A stretch of 64,000 nt of DNA from Cereibacter sphaeroides (GCA_003243455.1 QFQS01000001.1:1116001-1180000); one strand, 5' to 3'. Counted from the stretch's first letter, positions 42,885 through 52,037 are shown. Notes: generated by a model not told the origin, from the letters alone. Program-made: numbers and translations.

Positions 42885-44090
42885 TTACTCCGCCGCCATC
42901 ACCTTGTCGGTGCAGGATGCGACATTCGCACCAAAGAAGGTGCCATCGTCCAGAACCTGCTGCACGGTGAAGCGGATCACCTTTTGCTGGTTGTTCGTAA
43001 AGGCATAAACCATGGCCAGATCGCAAAGCTGGTTCACGCGGCGCGGAATACCGCCCGTCGCGGCGTGGATCAGTTCGGCAGCCGCTTCGCTGAACAGGCT
43101 GGTGCGAACGCCTGCGACGCGCAGGCGGTGGGCGATGTAGGAACGCACCGTGGCGCCGTCCATTGCGGTCAGGTGGAAACTGGCAGCAACCCTTTGCGCG
43201 AACTGGCGCAATTCCGGGCGCTGGACCAAATCCCGCAGCTCTGGCTGGCCAACCAACACCAGTTGCAGCAACTCATCCTTGTTCGAATTGATGTTGGTCA
43301 GCAGCCGCAGTTCTTCCAGCGCGCCCGCGCAAAGGTTCTGCGCCTCGTCAAAGATCAGGACAACGCGGTTGCCCTTGGCATATTCGTCGATCAGGTAGGT
43401 CTGGAAAGCGTCCAGAAGGCCGGGATAGCTGACATCCTGCGGTGCGGACTGGCCAAGCGCCATCATCACCCAGCGCAACATCTCTTCGGGTGAGCCATGC
43501 GTTGCGGTGACAAGGCCGACGCGCAGCCCCTCACCCAGGGTATTGAGCAACTGGTGAACGAGTGTCGTCTTGCCTGCGCCGACCTCACCCGTGATCAAGG
43601 TGATGGGCGCGCGTGTGACGATGCCGTATTCCAGCGCAGCAAAGGCATGCTGGTGTTCGGTCGACCAGAAAAGGAACTCCGGGTCTGGAACCAGCGAGAA
43701 CGGCCGCGCTTTCAGGCCGAAATGGCCGGTATAGATGTCAAAGGCGGTGACACGACCCGGCCCTGACAGGCCCGGCCCCGCGCCACGGACAAGACGTGGA
43801 TCGCCCATGTCGGTTCCGATCCGGCCAAGGCCGCTGCTGGCAACCGGGCGCTGCGGCTCTGGCGACTTGAGGTGGATGCGGGCACCGGGCGACAGAAGCA
43901 ATGTGTCGATCGGCTGGCGTGTTTCAGGTTGGCGGATGCTGCGGAAAGACCAAGAGCCACGACGAGAAAAGCTGGGCAGAACCTTCGCGCGATCGCGCGC
44001 GAAAGATGCCCCCGGCAGGCTGCGCCAATGAACATCAGGGATGGCTACGGGAACGGCGTTGGCGCTGCTGTAGAAGGCGTGCTCGGTCAT
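42885..44090 (-). CDS. ExeA/MshM-type AAA ATPase
   Basis: The 401-residue protein has a poorly conserved, probably disordered N-terminal 120 residues followed by an AAA ATPase of the ExeA/GspA/MshM type. The start of the domain is the typical YTGHFGLKARPFSLVPDPEFLFWS pattern (core: FGLKARPFSLVPDPEFLFWS), followed by Walker A TGEVGAGKTT, Walker B VVLIFDEAQNL and a lid domain. Such proteins assist type II secretion, pilus or polysaccharide export assembly; no such partner lies here. Start: ATG 44090 (MTEHAFYS); MELQV at 44105 is an alternative. The 290 bases upstream to 44380 hold only its promoter. Confidence 0.83.
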   Translation of the reverse strand: MTEHAFYSSANAVPVAIPDVHWRSLPGASFARDRAKVLPSFSRRGSWSFRSIRQPETRQPIDTLLLSPGARIHLKSPEPQRPVASSGLGRIGTDMGDPRLVRGAGPGLSGPGRVTAFDIYTGHFGLKARPFSLVPDPEFLFWSTEHQHAFAALEYGIVTRAPITLITGEVGAGKTTLVHQLLNTLGEGLRVGLVTATHGSPEEMLRWVMMALGQSAPQDVSYPGLLDAFQTYLIDEYAKGNRVVLIFDEAQNLCAGALEELRLLTNINSNKDELLQLVLVGQPELRDLVQRPELRQFAQRVAASFHLTAMDGATVRSYIAHRLRVAGVRTSLFSEAAAELIHAATGGIPRRVNQLCDLAMVYAFTNNQQKVIRFTVQQVLDDGTFFGANVASCTDKVMAAE

Positions 44091-44380
44091 CACTTGCAAC
44101 TCCATACTATTGCCAGCCGCACGTATGCGGCAGAGGCAGAACTGCGCCGTCGCTCGTCTTCCTTCCCCACCGGACTTCCCCGGCGCACCCAATTACGAAC
44201 CTGCGGTTGTATGCGGCAGGGGCCGCGCAAGGCAGGGGCGGAAAAAGGGCGAAGTCAGGAAACCGATTGTCGACTATGGCGATAGTTAGCCAAGTGTTAA
44301 CGGCAGACACACGGCGGGGTTGTGACGTTGTTTGGCCGTATTTGCGGCGATCCTGTGGCAGAACGCGCGCAAAATGTGCA

Positions 44381-47008
44381 TCAAGCTGCCAATACGCCCC
44401 TGGTTCCGCCTGCAATCAGCATCGCGGCATCGGCCAGCGGAATCATCGGTGGCGCAGCGGATGCAACCGCAAGGTAACGGGGTTCCCACTTGGGATCGAA
44501 CTTTGCCTTGAATGCACGAAGGCCCGCAAAGTTGTAGAAATGTCCGCCGTGCTGGAAGATCGCCGCACCAAAACGGTTCCACAACCTGACACCGCGCCGC
44601 GCCTCAAGCCCCGACAACGGGGCCATGCCCATTGAGAAGCTCTTTATACCCTGAGCCTTCAGGCGAAGCATCAACTCGGTGAACAGAAAGTCCATCACGC
44701 CAGCGGGTGCGCTTTTCGAATGGCGCATCAGGTCGATCGTCGCCTGCGGCTGACCTTCGGCCCACATGAGGTTAGCGAAAGCCACCACCCGGCCCTGATG
44801 CCTCACCAGGATCATGGGCCAGCGGGCCAGCCAATCACGATCGAACCGCCCAACCGAGAAACGTTTCTCTCGTGTCTTCTTTGTGACGAGCCATTCGTCC
44901 GAAATTGCGGCAAGTTCCGTCAGCAGGTCCGCGCCATGCGGGGGCGGCACTATGTCGAGTGTAAGGCCGTCGCGCCCCGCCCGGGCATGGGCGGCACGCA
45001 GTTTCTTGCGTGAGGCACCGTCAAGGTTGAATCCCTCAAGATCGACAACACCACGCTCGCCCAGCTTGTGCAGGCTCAGCCCAAGATCCAGCATCAACGC
45101 CAGATCGCCCTCTCCTACCTCGTAGAATACGGGTCTGGCCCCTGCCCTGAGGGCGGTGTCACAAAAAGCCCAGCCCAACTCCGCCGCCGTGTCATCGGGT
45201 CCGACCGGACCGCCAAGCGCGATCCACGATCGCCCATGGACACCAAACATCAGAAAACCGCGCCCGTCGTCCGAGAACATTAGCGATTTATCACCCGTAA
45301 GGGCAAGACCGGCATCAGGATCGGACTGCCGCGCGACTATCGCGGCCGCCCGCTGCAATTCGTCGGCGCCGGGTTTAGCCGGATGAAGGCGGGGCACGCG
45401 CAGCAACAATGTCAGCGCAGAGACCGCTACGATAAGCGCCAATATCAGGCCCGCTCGAAGGGCGCGTGGGGCACCCTTGTCGGTCGCAAATTGCCACCAG
45501 AGTTCGGAGGAATAGGGTGTGCTCTTGTGCGCGAAGACCAGAACGAATCCTACGGACAGGATCAGGCCGAGAATCAGCAGGAACCAGAACGGAGAGAACG
45601 CTCCGTGCACAAGACTGGATCTGCGGTTGAATTCACGCCGGAAAGGCAGAAGGATCAGGATCGCAACGCCAAGCGCCAGCGCTCCTTCGACATCCAGCGC
45701 GTTGATCAGCGAGACGACCACACCCGCCGCCATTGCACCAAGCGCCAGCAGATAGGCACCGAGGCTGCGCCGTGCGACACCCAGAGCCAGCACAATCAGT
45801 ACCGCGCCAAGGACGCTGGACAGAAGCGCGCCGCCTTCAAGCAGCACCAGCGGAAACACCTTTTCCAGCGCCTCGGCCGTCTCGGTATAGGAAGGGATAA
45901 GGGCGGCAAACGACATCCACAGGCCCGCGCCAAAGATCATCGCCGCCAGCACCACAGGGGCCATCGGACTGATTGCGCCCAGTGTAGGTCCGAGCGTCGC
46001 CAGGGCACGCCCCAGCCGCCCCCCCGGCTGCTGTCCGGCGGCACCGCGAACGACCACCAAGGCCTCGTAAAGCGCAAGAACCGCCAGCGCGGCAAGGAAC
46101 GGGACGATGAAATAGATCAGGCGGAACAGCAAAAGACCCGCCGCCGCAGTGTCGATGGGAACGGTTGCCGGTAGTGCCGCAAGAACCACCGTCTCGAAAA
46201 CGCCGACACCACCGGGGACATGGCTCATGATGCCCGCCATGGTCGCGACGGCGAAGATGCCGATGAAGGGCGTGAACCCAAGCTCGCCCGAAGGAAGCAG
46301 CAGGTACAGGGTCATTGCGGCGAAGACGATATCACCAAAGCTGAAAAGCGCCTGCCCGAACAGGACCGGCAGCGACGGCGCACGAATGGTGAACCGGCCA
46401 AGCTTGATGCTGCCGTTCAGTGCCCCGGCGATGACAAGCGGCAGAACGATCACCAGGATCGCACCGATCGAGGCCCATCGCATCAACGGCAGGGGCAGCG
46501 GCGAAAGCTCTCCCAAAAGGTCGGGATAGAGCGCGACCGCACCCAGCCCCATGACCGTCGCGGCAAGGCCATAGGAGACGGCCGCAAAGGTAGAAACTGC
46601 CGCAACATCAAAGGCGTCGAGACCAAGGCCGGAATAGATGCGATATCGGACCGCGCCGCCTGAAACCGCGCTTAACCCGATGGTGTTGCCAAAGGCATAG
46701 GCCATCAATCCGCCCGTCACGGTGATGCCAAGTGGCAGCGGCTTGCCGATATAGCGCAGCGCGGACCAGTCGTATCCAACCAGGCACAGATAACCGCCAA
46801 GCGTGGCAAGCAGCGCCAGAACCAGTGTCAGGGCCGGCGTGGCGTGAACCTGCACCATCACGTCCGACAGCTTTACGTCCGCCAGAAGCCGCGAGACCGC
46901 ATAAAGGCCAAAACCGAAAAGCGCGACAGCCAGGGCATAGGGAAACGCCGCGCGCAAGGTTTGCCAGATGCCTGCGGCCTTTTCGGATAGGGGCATGATT
47001 CTCAACAA
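44381..47008 (-). CDS. mprF: MprF-like lipid flippase / aminoacyl-phosphatidylglycerol synthase
   Basis: An 875-residue membrane protein. The N-terminal half has about fourteen hydrophobic segments, the flippase region, with GNTIGLSAVSGGAVRYRIYS and SHVPGGVGVFETVVLAALPA as landmarks. The C-terminal 300 residues are a cytosolic DUF2156/GNAT-fold synthase domain with AIVARQSDPDAGLALTGDKS, FYEVGEGD and SFSMGMAPLSGLEAR. MprF enzymes transfer lysine or alanine from tRNA to phosphatidylglycerol and flip the product, which reduces sensitivity to cationic peptides and acid. Which amino acid is used cannot be read here. It is separated by 93 bases from the ligase gene upstream. Confidence 0.9.
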   Translation of the reverse strand: MLRIMPLSEKAAGIWQTLRAAFPYALAVALFGFGLYAVSRLLADVKLSDVMVQVHATPALTLVLALLATLGGYLCLVGYDWSALRYIGKPLPLGITVTGGLMAYAFGNTIGLSAVSGGAVRYRIYSGLGLDAFDVAAVSTFAAVSYGLAATVMGLGAVALYPDLLGELSPLPLPLMRWASIGAILVIVLPLVIAGALNGSIKLGRFTIRAPSLPVLFGQALFSFGDIVFAAMTLYLLLPSGELGFTPFIGIFAVATMAGIMSHVPGGVGVFETVVLAALPATVPIDTAAAGLLLFRLIYFIVPFLAALAVLALYEALVVVRGAAGQQPGGRLGRALATLGPTLGAISPMAPVVLAAMIFGAGLWMSFAALIPSYTETAEALEKVFPLVLLEGGALLSSVLGAVLIVLALGVARRSLGAYLLALGAMAAGVVVSLINALDVEGALALGVAILILLPFRREFNRRSSLVHGAFSPFWFLLILGLILSVGFVLVFAHKSTPYSSELWWQFATDKGAPRALRAGLILALIVAVSALTLLLRVPRLHPAKPGADELQRAAAIVARQSDPDAGLALTGDKSLMFSDDGRGFLMFGVHGRSWIALGGPVGPDDTAAELGWAFCDTALRAGARPVFYEVGEGDLALMLDLGLSLHKLGERGVVDLEGFNLDGASRKKLRAAHARAGRDGLTLDIVPPPHGADLLTELAAISDEWLVTKKTREKRFSVGRFDRDWLARWPMILVRHQGRVVAFANLMWAEGQPQATIDLMRHSKSAPAGVMDFLFTELMLRLKAQGIKSFSMGMAPLSGLEARRGVRLWNRFGAAIFQHGGHFYNFAGLRAFKAKFDPKWEPRYLAVASAAPPMIPLADAAMLIAGGTRGVLAA

Positions 47009-47101
47009 CTGGCCTTTGCGAAAGTCTTTGCGCGGGATTCTTACCTAAAGCGAGAGCCTCGGCAATCAACTGTGCCGCGCGGCGGGATTTCGCAAGCCGC
47101 C

Positions 47102-48736
47102 TCAGGTGGTCGTTTCGTTGCTCCGCAACCGAAAGCGCTGAATCTTGCCGGTCTGTGTCTTTGGCAGCGCGGCGACGAAGACGATCCGGCGCGGATACTT
47201 GTAAGGGGCGATCACCTGCTTCACGTGGGTCTGGAGCAAAAGAACCACAGCACTGTCCGGCTGATGACCACCCGCCAGCACCACATGCGCTTCGACGATC
47301 TGCCCGCGCTCTTCGTCCGTTGCTCCGATGACCGCGCACTCCAGCACCGCCGGATGGGAAAGCAGCGCCGCTTCCACCTCTGGTCCGGCAATGTTGTAGC
47401 CGGCGGAAATGATCATGTCGTCGCTGCGGGCCGCAAAGTGGAAATAGCCATCCTCGGACTGCCAGAAGCTGTCGCCCGTCAGGTTCCAGCCGTTCTGCAC
47501 GTATTTCTGCTGCCGCGCATCGCTCATGTAGCGACAGCCCGTCGGCCCCCGCACGGCAAGGCGTCCGACCTCTCCGCGCGGCTTCTCGCGTCCTTCGTCA
47601 TCGACGATCCGCGCCTCATAGCCCGCAACGGGACGGCCGGTGCTGGCCGGGCGGTGGTCGTCGAAGCGGTTGGTGATGAAGATGTGCAGCATCTCGGTCG
47701 CGCCGATGCCATCCAGCATCGGCTTGCCGGTGCGGGCGATCCATTCCTCATAGACCGGGGCGGGCAGTGTCTCCCCCGCCGAGACGGCGGCACGCAGCGA
47801 GGACAGATCCGCCCCATCCGCCATCGCCTTCAGCATCACGCGATAGGCGGTGGGCGCGGTGAAGCACACGGTCGCCCGCAGTGACTGGATGATCTCGATC
47901 ATGTTTGCGGGCGTCGCCTGTTCCAGCAGCGCCGCCGCCGCACCGAAGCGCAGCGGAAAGACGGCCAGCCCGCCGAGACCGAAGGTAAAGGCAAGCGGTG
48001 GCGAGCCGACAAAGACATCCTCAGGTGTAACCCCAAGCACCTCTTTCGCGTAGCCGTCGGCTATGATCAGCAAGTCGCGATGGAAATGCATCGTGGCCTT
48101 GGGCTCGCCCGTGGTCCCCGAGGTAAACCCCAGAAGGGCTACGTCGTCACGTCCTGTCGGCGGCGGGGCAAAGCGGACGGACTTGGAAAGCGCGATGCGG
48201 TCAAGTTCCGCGTCATGGTTCGCGGTGCCGTCAAAGCCCACGACCTGCTTCAGATGGCGCGAGTCCTTGGCGCACAGCACCAGTTCTTCCATCAGCCGCG
48301 TATCGCACAGCGCCAGCCCCACCTCGGCCTTGTCCACGATCTTGGCCAACTCGCCCGCGCGCAGCATTGGCATGGTGTTGACAACTACCGCGCCCGCCTT
48401 GGTCGCGGCCAGCCAGCAGGCAACCATGGCCGGGTTGTTGGCAGAACGGATCAGAATGCGATTTCCTGGCTTTACGCCATAATCTTCAACCAGAGCATGA
48501 GCGATACGGTTGGACCAGTCGGTCAACTCTTTATAGGTGCGCTGACGGCCGTTGCCGATAAGCGCCACGTTGTCGCCAAAGCCGCGCTCTACCATGCGGT
48601 CGGTAAGTTCAACGGCTGCATTCAGCCATTCGGGATAGTCAAATCCATCAAGGGGCAACTCCGGCCATTCATCCGGCGGCGGCAGCGAGGCCCGAGTGAA
48701 ACCGTCGCTATGCCCTGATGGACCGAGAGGTGTCAT
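47102..48736 (-). CDS. 2-aminobenzoate-CoA ligase
   Basis: The 544-residue enzyme belongs to the acyl-adenylate-forming ligases, benzoate/2-aminobenzoate branch. Motifs: LLGFTSGTTGEPKATMHFHRD (A3, core FTSGTTGEPKATMHFH), IGATEMLHIFI, LTGDSFWQSEDGYFHFAARSDDMI (A7-A8) and the catalytic lysine in PKTQTGKIQRF. It should activate anthranilate to 2-aminobenzoyl-CoA with ATP and CoA. The specific substrate is inferred from the company of the 2-aminobenzoyl-CoA monooxygenase/reductase. ATG 48736 overlaps the Rid gene stop as ATGA. Last gene of the leftward anthranilate operon. Confidence 0.88.
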   Translation of the reverse strand: MTPLGPSGHSDGFTRASLPPPDEWPELPLDGFDYPEWLNAAVELTDRMVERGFGDNVALIGNGRQRTYKELTDWSNRIAHALVEDYGVKPGNRILIRSANNPAMVACWLAATKAGAVVVNTMPMLRAGELAKIVDKAEVGLALCDTRLMEELVLCAKDSRHLKQVVGFDGTANHDAELDRIALSKSVRFAPPPTGRDDVALLGFTSGTTGEPKATMHFHRDLLIIADGYAKEVLGVTPEDVFVGSPPLAFTFGLGGLAVFPLRFGAAAALLEQATPANMIEIIQSLRATVCFTAPTAYRVMLKAMADGADLSSLRAAVSAGETLPAPVYEEWIARTGKPMLDGIGATEMLHIFITNRFDDHRPASTGRPVAGYEARIVDDEGREKPRGEVGRLAVRGPTGCRYMSDARQQKYVQNGWNLTGDSFWQSEDGYFHFAARSDDMIISAGYNIAGPEVEAALLSHPAVLECAVIGATDEERGQIVEAHVVLAGGHQPDSAVVLLLQTHVKQVIAPYKYPRRIVFVAALPKTQTGKIQRFRLRSNETTT

Positions 48737-49149
48737 TGGGCACCTGAAACGGGTATCACAGCCGTCGCCTCGATCTCGACTTTCGCGCGGTCTTCGACCA
48801 GCGCCACCACCTGCACCAGCGCCATCGCCGGATAATGCGCGCCCATCACCTCGCGATAAGCCCGCCCCAAGTCCTTGAGCCGCGAAAGGTATTCGCTCTT
48901 GTCCGTCACATACCACGTCAGCCGCACGACATGTTCCGGCCGCGCCCCACCCTCTGCCAGCACGGCCACGATGTTTTCCAGCGCCTGACGGACCTGCCCG
49001 ACGAAATCGTCTGTGCCAAAGGTCTGATCGGCCTGCCAGCCGATCATCCCGCCGGTAAAGACCATCCTGCCTTCGGCAGCGATACCGTTGGAATAGCCCG
49101 GCGTCGCTTTCCAATGCGCAGGGTGCAGGACCTGATGCGACACGGTCAT
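48733..49149 (-). CDS. Rid-family (YjgF/RidA-like) protein
   Basis: A 138-residue trimeric-type Rid protein with FTGGMIGWQADQ, QVRQALENIVAVLAEGGARPEHVVRLTWYVTD (core: LENIVAVLAEGG) and a closing VEIEATAVI. Archetypal RidA hydrolyses enamines and imines with a catalytic arginine in the VARLPKD segment before VEIEA. Aligned by eye, that position is VALVEDRA here, so the arginine is replaced by leucine. It may still act on enamine intermediates by another mechanism, as in other Rid subgroups, or bind without catalysis. In the 2-aminobenzoyl-CoA pathway an amino group must be removed from an enamine-like ring intermediate, so this is the natural candidate. Confidence 0.85.
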   Translation of the reverse strand: MTVSHQVLHPAHWKATPGYSNGIAAEGRMVFTGGMIGWQADQTFGTDDFVGQVRQALENIVAVLAEGGARPEHVVRLTWYVTDKSEYLSRLKDLGRAYREVMGAHYPAMALVQVVALVEDRAKVEIEATAVIPVSGAQ

Positions 49150-49553
49150 ATCTCCTTCTGGTGCGCAGCCAGGCGGGCGCGCATATCTTCTGGCCAGGGC
49201 GTTGCGCTTAGGCTTCCCTCTACCCACACCAGCGTTACCTCGACGGAAAGCCGCAACTCACCATTGCCCCGCCCGACGATCAGGAAAGTGACGGAGCTTG
49301 CCCCCAGCCGCACCACCTCCAGCGTGAACTCCAGCTTGTCCCCCAAACGGGATGGCGCCCGGAAATTCGCCTCCAGCCGCGCGGTCGGCACGCCCGAGAC
49401 CGCCTTCATCATCTCGGCGTAGGATCGCCCTACCTCATCGGCAAAGAAGTTTTCCGTGACCGAGTTCACCATTTCGAAATAGCGGGGATAAAACACGATC
49501 CCCGCCGGGTCGCAGTGGTTGAACTCGATCTGGATGGTGCGGGTATAGGCCAT
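49146..49553 (-). CDS. Acyl-CoA thioesterase, 4-hydroxybenzoyl-CoA thioesterase type
   Basis: The 135-residue hot-dog-fold protein carries FNHCDPAGIVFYPRYFEMV at residues about 10-28, with the catalytic aspartate of the 4HBT/YbgC family. It probably hydrolyses aromatic or ring-derived CoA thioesters that accumulate as dead ends, here likely anthraniloyl-CoA or pathway intermediates. It overlaps the Rid gene and lies 5 bases after the cupin gene. Confidence 0.88.
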   Translation of the reverse strand: MAYTRTIQIEFNHCDPAGIVFYPRYFEMVNSVTENFFADEVGRSYAEMMKAVSGVPTARLEANFRAPSRLGDKLEFTLEVVRLGASSVTFLIVGRGNGELRLSVEVTLVWVEGSLSATPWPEDMRARLAAHQKEI

Positions 49554-49558
49554 CGCCC

Positions 49559-50008
49559 TTAGTTGTTCGCTTCTGGCGGCAGGAAATCGACATCGTGCCG
49601 GGCGGAGGCTTCGATCACCGCCGGAACGTCGGTCATCTCGTGCAGCGTCTCGAAAAGCGCCCGCAGCTTGCCCGCAGGCGAGACCCAGAAGAGCGCCTTC
49701 ACCGGCTTGTCGGACTTGTTGAAATAGCCATGCGGCACCCCGCGCGGCATGCGCACAAGATCGCCCGCCTTGGCCGTTTGCCAGACACCGTCAAGCTTCA
49801 GTTCAAGCTGTCCTTCCTGCACCAGGATAAACTCATCTTGAGTGGGATGGATATGAACGGGCACGAACTGCCCCGGCAGGGAATTCGCCTCGAATGCAAA
49901 GGTCGCATCGCAATCCGCCTTGGGGAAATAGCGTTGCCCCAGGATGTTCCACTCGATCCCTTCGATCCCTGAGCCATCCTTCGTGATACCGCCGTCAAGT
50001 GCCGTCAT
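49559..50008 (-). CDS. Metal-binding cupin protein
   Basis: A 149-residue single-domain cupin. Metal ligands are visible as HIHPTQDEF (HxHx4E) and PRGVPHGYFN. Proteins like this recur in aerobic 2-aminobenzoyl-CoA clusters. The chemistry is unknown; possibilities are an isomerase or hydrolase acting on the ring intermediate. It is not similar to 3-hydroxyanthranilate dioxygenase, which has a rubredoxin-like tail and a different sequence. ATG 50008 leaves 14 bases after the acyl-CoA dehydrogenase gene; MNRGND upstream is an alternative start. Confidence 0.8.
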   Translation of the reverse strand: MTALDGGITKDGSGIEGIEWNILGQRYFPKADCDATFAFEANSLPGQFVPVHIHPTQDEFILVQEGQLELKLDGVWQTAKAGDLVRMPRGVPHGYFNKSDKPVKALFWVSPAGKLRALFETLHEMTDVPAVIEASARHDVDFLPPEANN

Positions 50009-50022
50009 GTCATTTCCCCTGT

Positions 50023-51165
50023 TCAACCGGCGCCAAGGACAGCGCGGGCAATGATGATTTTCTGCACGTCGCTTGCCCCTTCATAGATGCGAAGCGCCCT
50101 GATTTCACGATAAAGACTTTCGATGGCAAAGCCCTTGCGCACACCGTCGCCGCCATGCAGCTGCAACGCCGTGTCGATCACGCGCTGCGCCGCCTCGGTT
50201 GCGTGCAGCTTGGCCATCGCGGCCTCGCGGCTGATCCTTGGTGCGCCCATGTCCTTGGCCCAGGCCGCGCGGTAGACCAGCAGGGCCGAGGCGTCGATAT
50301 CCAGCGCCATGTCGGCCAGGTGACCCTGCACCATCTGCATCTCGGACAACGGCTGGCCGCCGATCCGCCGCGCCCTCACCCGCTTCAGCGCCTCGTCCAG
50401 CGCACGGCGCGCAAATCCCAGCGCCGCCGCACCCACGGTCGGACGAAAGACATCCAGCACCGACATTGCGATCTTGAACCCCTGCCCGGCCTCGCCGACC
50501 AGCGCCGCCTCGGGCAGGCGCACGTCGCGCAGGCTAAGACGGGCCAGTGGATGCGGAGCGACCACCTCGATCCGCTCCACAACCTCAAGACCGGGCGTAT
50601 CGGCAGGCAGAAGAAATGCCGACAGCCCCTTCGTTCCCGGCGCTTCGCCAGAACGGGCGATGATCACATATACGTCCGCAATTCCGCCGTTCGAAATATA
50701 GGTCTTTTCGCCGTTCAACACCCAGCCGCCTGATATCCGCTCGGCACTGGTGGCGGTTCCCGCGACATCCGATCCCGACGCAGGCTCGGTCAGTGCAAAG
50801 CCGGAAATCGCCCGTCCCTCACGGGTCCGTGACAGCCATTTCCGCTGCTCGGCAGTCCCGAACAAGCTGACCGCGCCCATGCCCAGGCCCTGCATGGCAA
50901 AGGCAAAATCCGCCAGCCCGTCATGCCGCGCCAGTGTCTCTCTGATCAGGCACAGGCTGCGCACGTCCAGCGGCTCGCCCTCGCCCGCACCACTGTGGGC
51001 CAGCCAGCCGCCCTGCCCCAACGCCGCAACCAGCCCCTTGCAGGCGGCGTCCACATCATGGTGATCGACGGACAGGTTGGCGGCCGCCCAAACCTCCAGC
51101 GCCTCGGCCAACTCCCGGTGGCGCGGCTCGAAGAAAGGCCAGTCAAGGAAGCTGCGGTCAGCCAT
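50023..51165 (-). CDS. Acyl-CoA dehydrogenase
   Basis: The 380-residue FAD enzyme has ISGFALTEPASGSDVAGTAT and GGWVLNGEKTYISNGG (substrate and flavin contacts) and the C-terminal LQLHGGDGVRKGFAIESLYR (core: LHGGDGVRKGFAIESLYREI) and IYEGASDVQKIIIAR, where the catalytic glutamate lies. It probably desaturates a cyclic or ring-opened CoA ester in 2-aminobenzoyl-CoA breakdown. ATG 51165 is the right family start (MADRSFLDWPFFEP). It lies 59 bases after the enoyl-CoA hydratase gene, with a hairpin in between. Confidence 0.9.
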   Translation of the reverse strand: MADRSFLDWPFFEPRHRELAEALEVWAAANLSVDHHDVDAACKGLVAALGQGGWLAHSGAGEGEPLDVRSLCLIRETLARHDGLADFAFAMQGLGMGAVSLFGTAEQRKWLSRTREGRAISGFALTEPASGSDVAGTATSAERISGGWVLNGEKTYISNGGIADVYVIIARSGEAPGTKGLSAFLLPADTPGLEVVERIEVVAPHPLARLSLRDVRLPEAALVGEAGQGFKIAMSVLDVFRPTVGAAALGFARRALDEALKRVRARRIGGQPLSEMQMVQGHLADMALDIDASALLVYRAAWAKDMGAPRISREAAMAKLHATEAAQRVIDTALQLHGGDGVRKGFAIESLYREIRALRIYEGASDVQKIIIARAVLGAG

Positions 51166-51196
51166 ACTTCTTTCGTTCCCAAATATCCTCGGGGGT

Positions 51197-51217
51197 GCGG
51201 GGGTGGAAAACCCCCGC
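51197..51217. repeat. GC-rich hairpin of the Rhodobacteraceae intergenic type
   Basis: GCGGGGGT (51197-51204) and ACCCCCGC (51210-51217) form an 8-bp stem around GGAAA in the short gap between the hydratase and dehydrogenase genes. I have seen near-identical sequences (tcctcgggggtgcggggg... followed by ccccgc) often between genes in this family of bacteria, so it is probably a repetitive extragenic element. It might dampen readthrough or stabilise upstream mRNA. Confidence 0.6.
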
Positions 51218-51224
51218 TCTGCCC

Positions 51225-52037
51225 TCAGTACCCTGCGAAGACAGGTTTCTCCCTGGCAACAAACGCACGATAGGCACGCTCGAAATCCTTGGTCTGCATG
51301 CAGATCGCCTGCGCCTGCGCCTCGGCCTCGATCGCGGCCTCCAGTCCCATGTCCCATTCCTGCACAAGCTGCGTCTTGGTGACGCCATGGGCAAAGGTCG
51401 GACCGTCGGCAAGCCGGGTGGCCAAGGCCATCGCCTCGGCATCCAGATCGCCCGCCGGATGAAGGGCATTCCAGAAGCCCCAGCGTTCGCCTTCAACCGC
51501 GCTCATCGTCCGTCCAGTGTATAACAGCTCGGCCGCCCGGCCCTGCCCGATGATGCGTGGCAGCATGGCGCAGGCGCCCATGTCGCAGCCCGCAAGTCCG
51601 ACGCGAGTAAACAGAAAGGCGCATTTCGCCTCGGGCGTCGCCAGCCGAAGGTCCGCGGCCATGGCGATGATCGCCCCCGCGCCAACGCAGATGCCATCGA
51701 CGGCGGCGATGATCGGCTTTCCGCAACCGATCATCGCCTTGACCAGATCGCCGGTCAGACGGGTGAAGGCCAGCAGATCCTTCATCGGCAGGCCGATCAG
51801 TGGACCGATGATTTCATGCACATCCCCACCCGAACAGAAGTTGCCGCCGTTCGAGGCAAAGATGACCACATCCACGTCGCTTGCGCCTACCAACGCGCGG
51901 AAGGTATCGCGCAACTCGGCATAGCTTTCGAACGTAAGCGGGTTTTTCCGCTCGGGCCGGTTCAGCCGGATCGTCGCGATCCGGTTCTGGACCGACCACA
52001 GGAAATGCCGGGGCTGAAGAGTGGCAAGTTCGGTCAT
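51225..52037 (-). CDS. Enoyl-CoA hydratase/isomerase family protein
   Basis: A 270-residue crotonase-fold enzyme. Oxyanion-hole segments are visible: FASNGGNFCSGGDVHEIIG (about residues 60-78) and ICVGAGAIIAMAADLRLATP (about 117-136). The C-terminal part has EAIEAEAQAQAICMQTKDFE. It should add water to a ring-derived enoyl-CoA or open the ring. The glutamates of classical hydratases are not both obvious, so isomerase or hydrolase activity is also possible. It overlaps the MarR gene by 4 bases. Confidence 0.87.
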   Translation of the reverse strand: MTELATLQPRHFLWSVQNRIATIRLNRPERKNPLTFESYAELRDTFRALVGASDVDVVIFASNGGNFCSGGDVHEIIGPLIGLPMKDLLAFTRLTGDLVKAMIGCGKPIIAAVDGICVGAGAIIAMAADLRLATPEAKCAFLFTRVGLAGCDMGACAMLPRIIGQGRAAELLYTGRTMSAVEGERWGFWNALHPAGDLDAEAMALATRLADGPTFAHGVTKTQLVQEWDMGLEAAIEAEAQAQAICMQTKDFERAYRAFVAREKPVFAGY

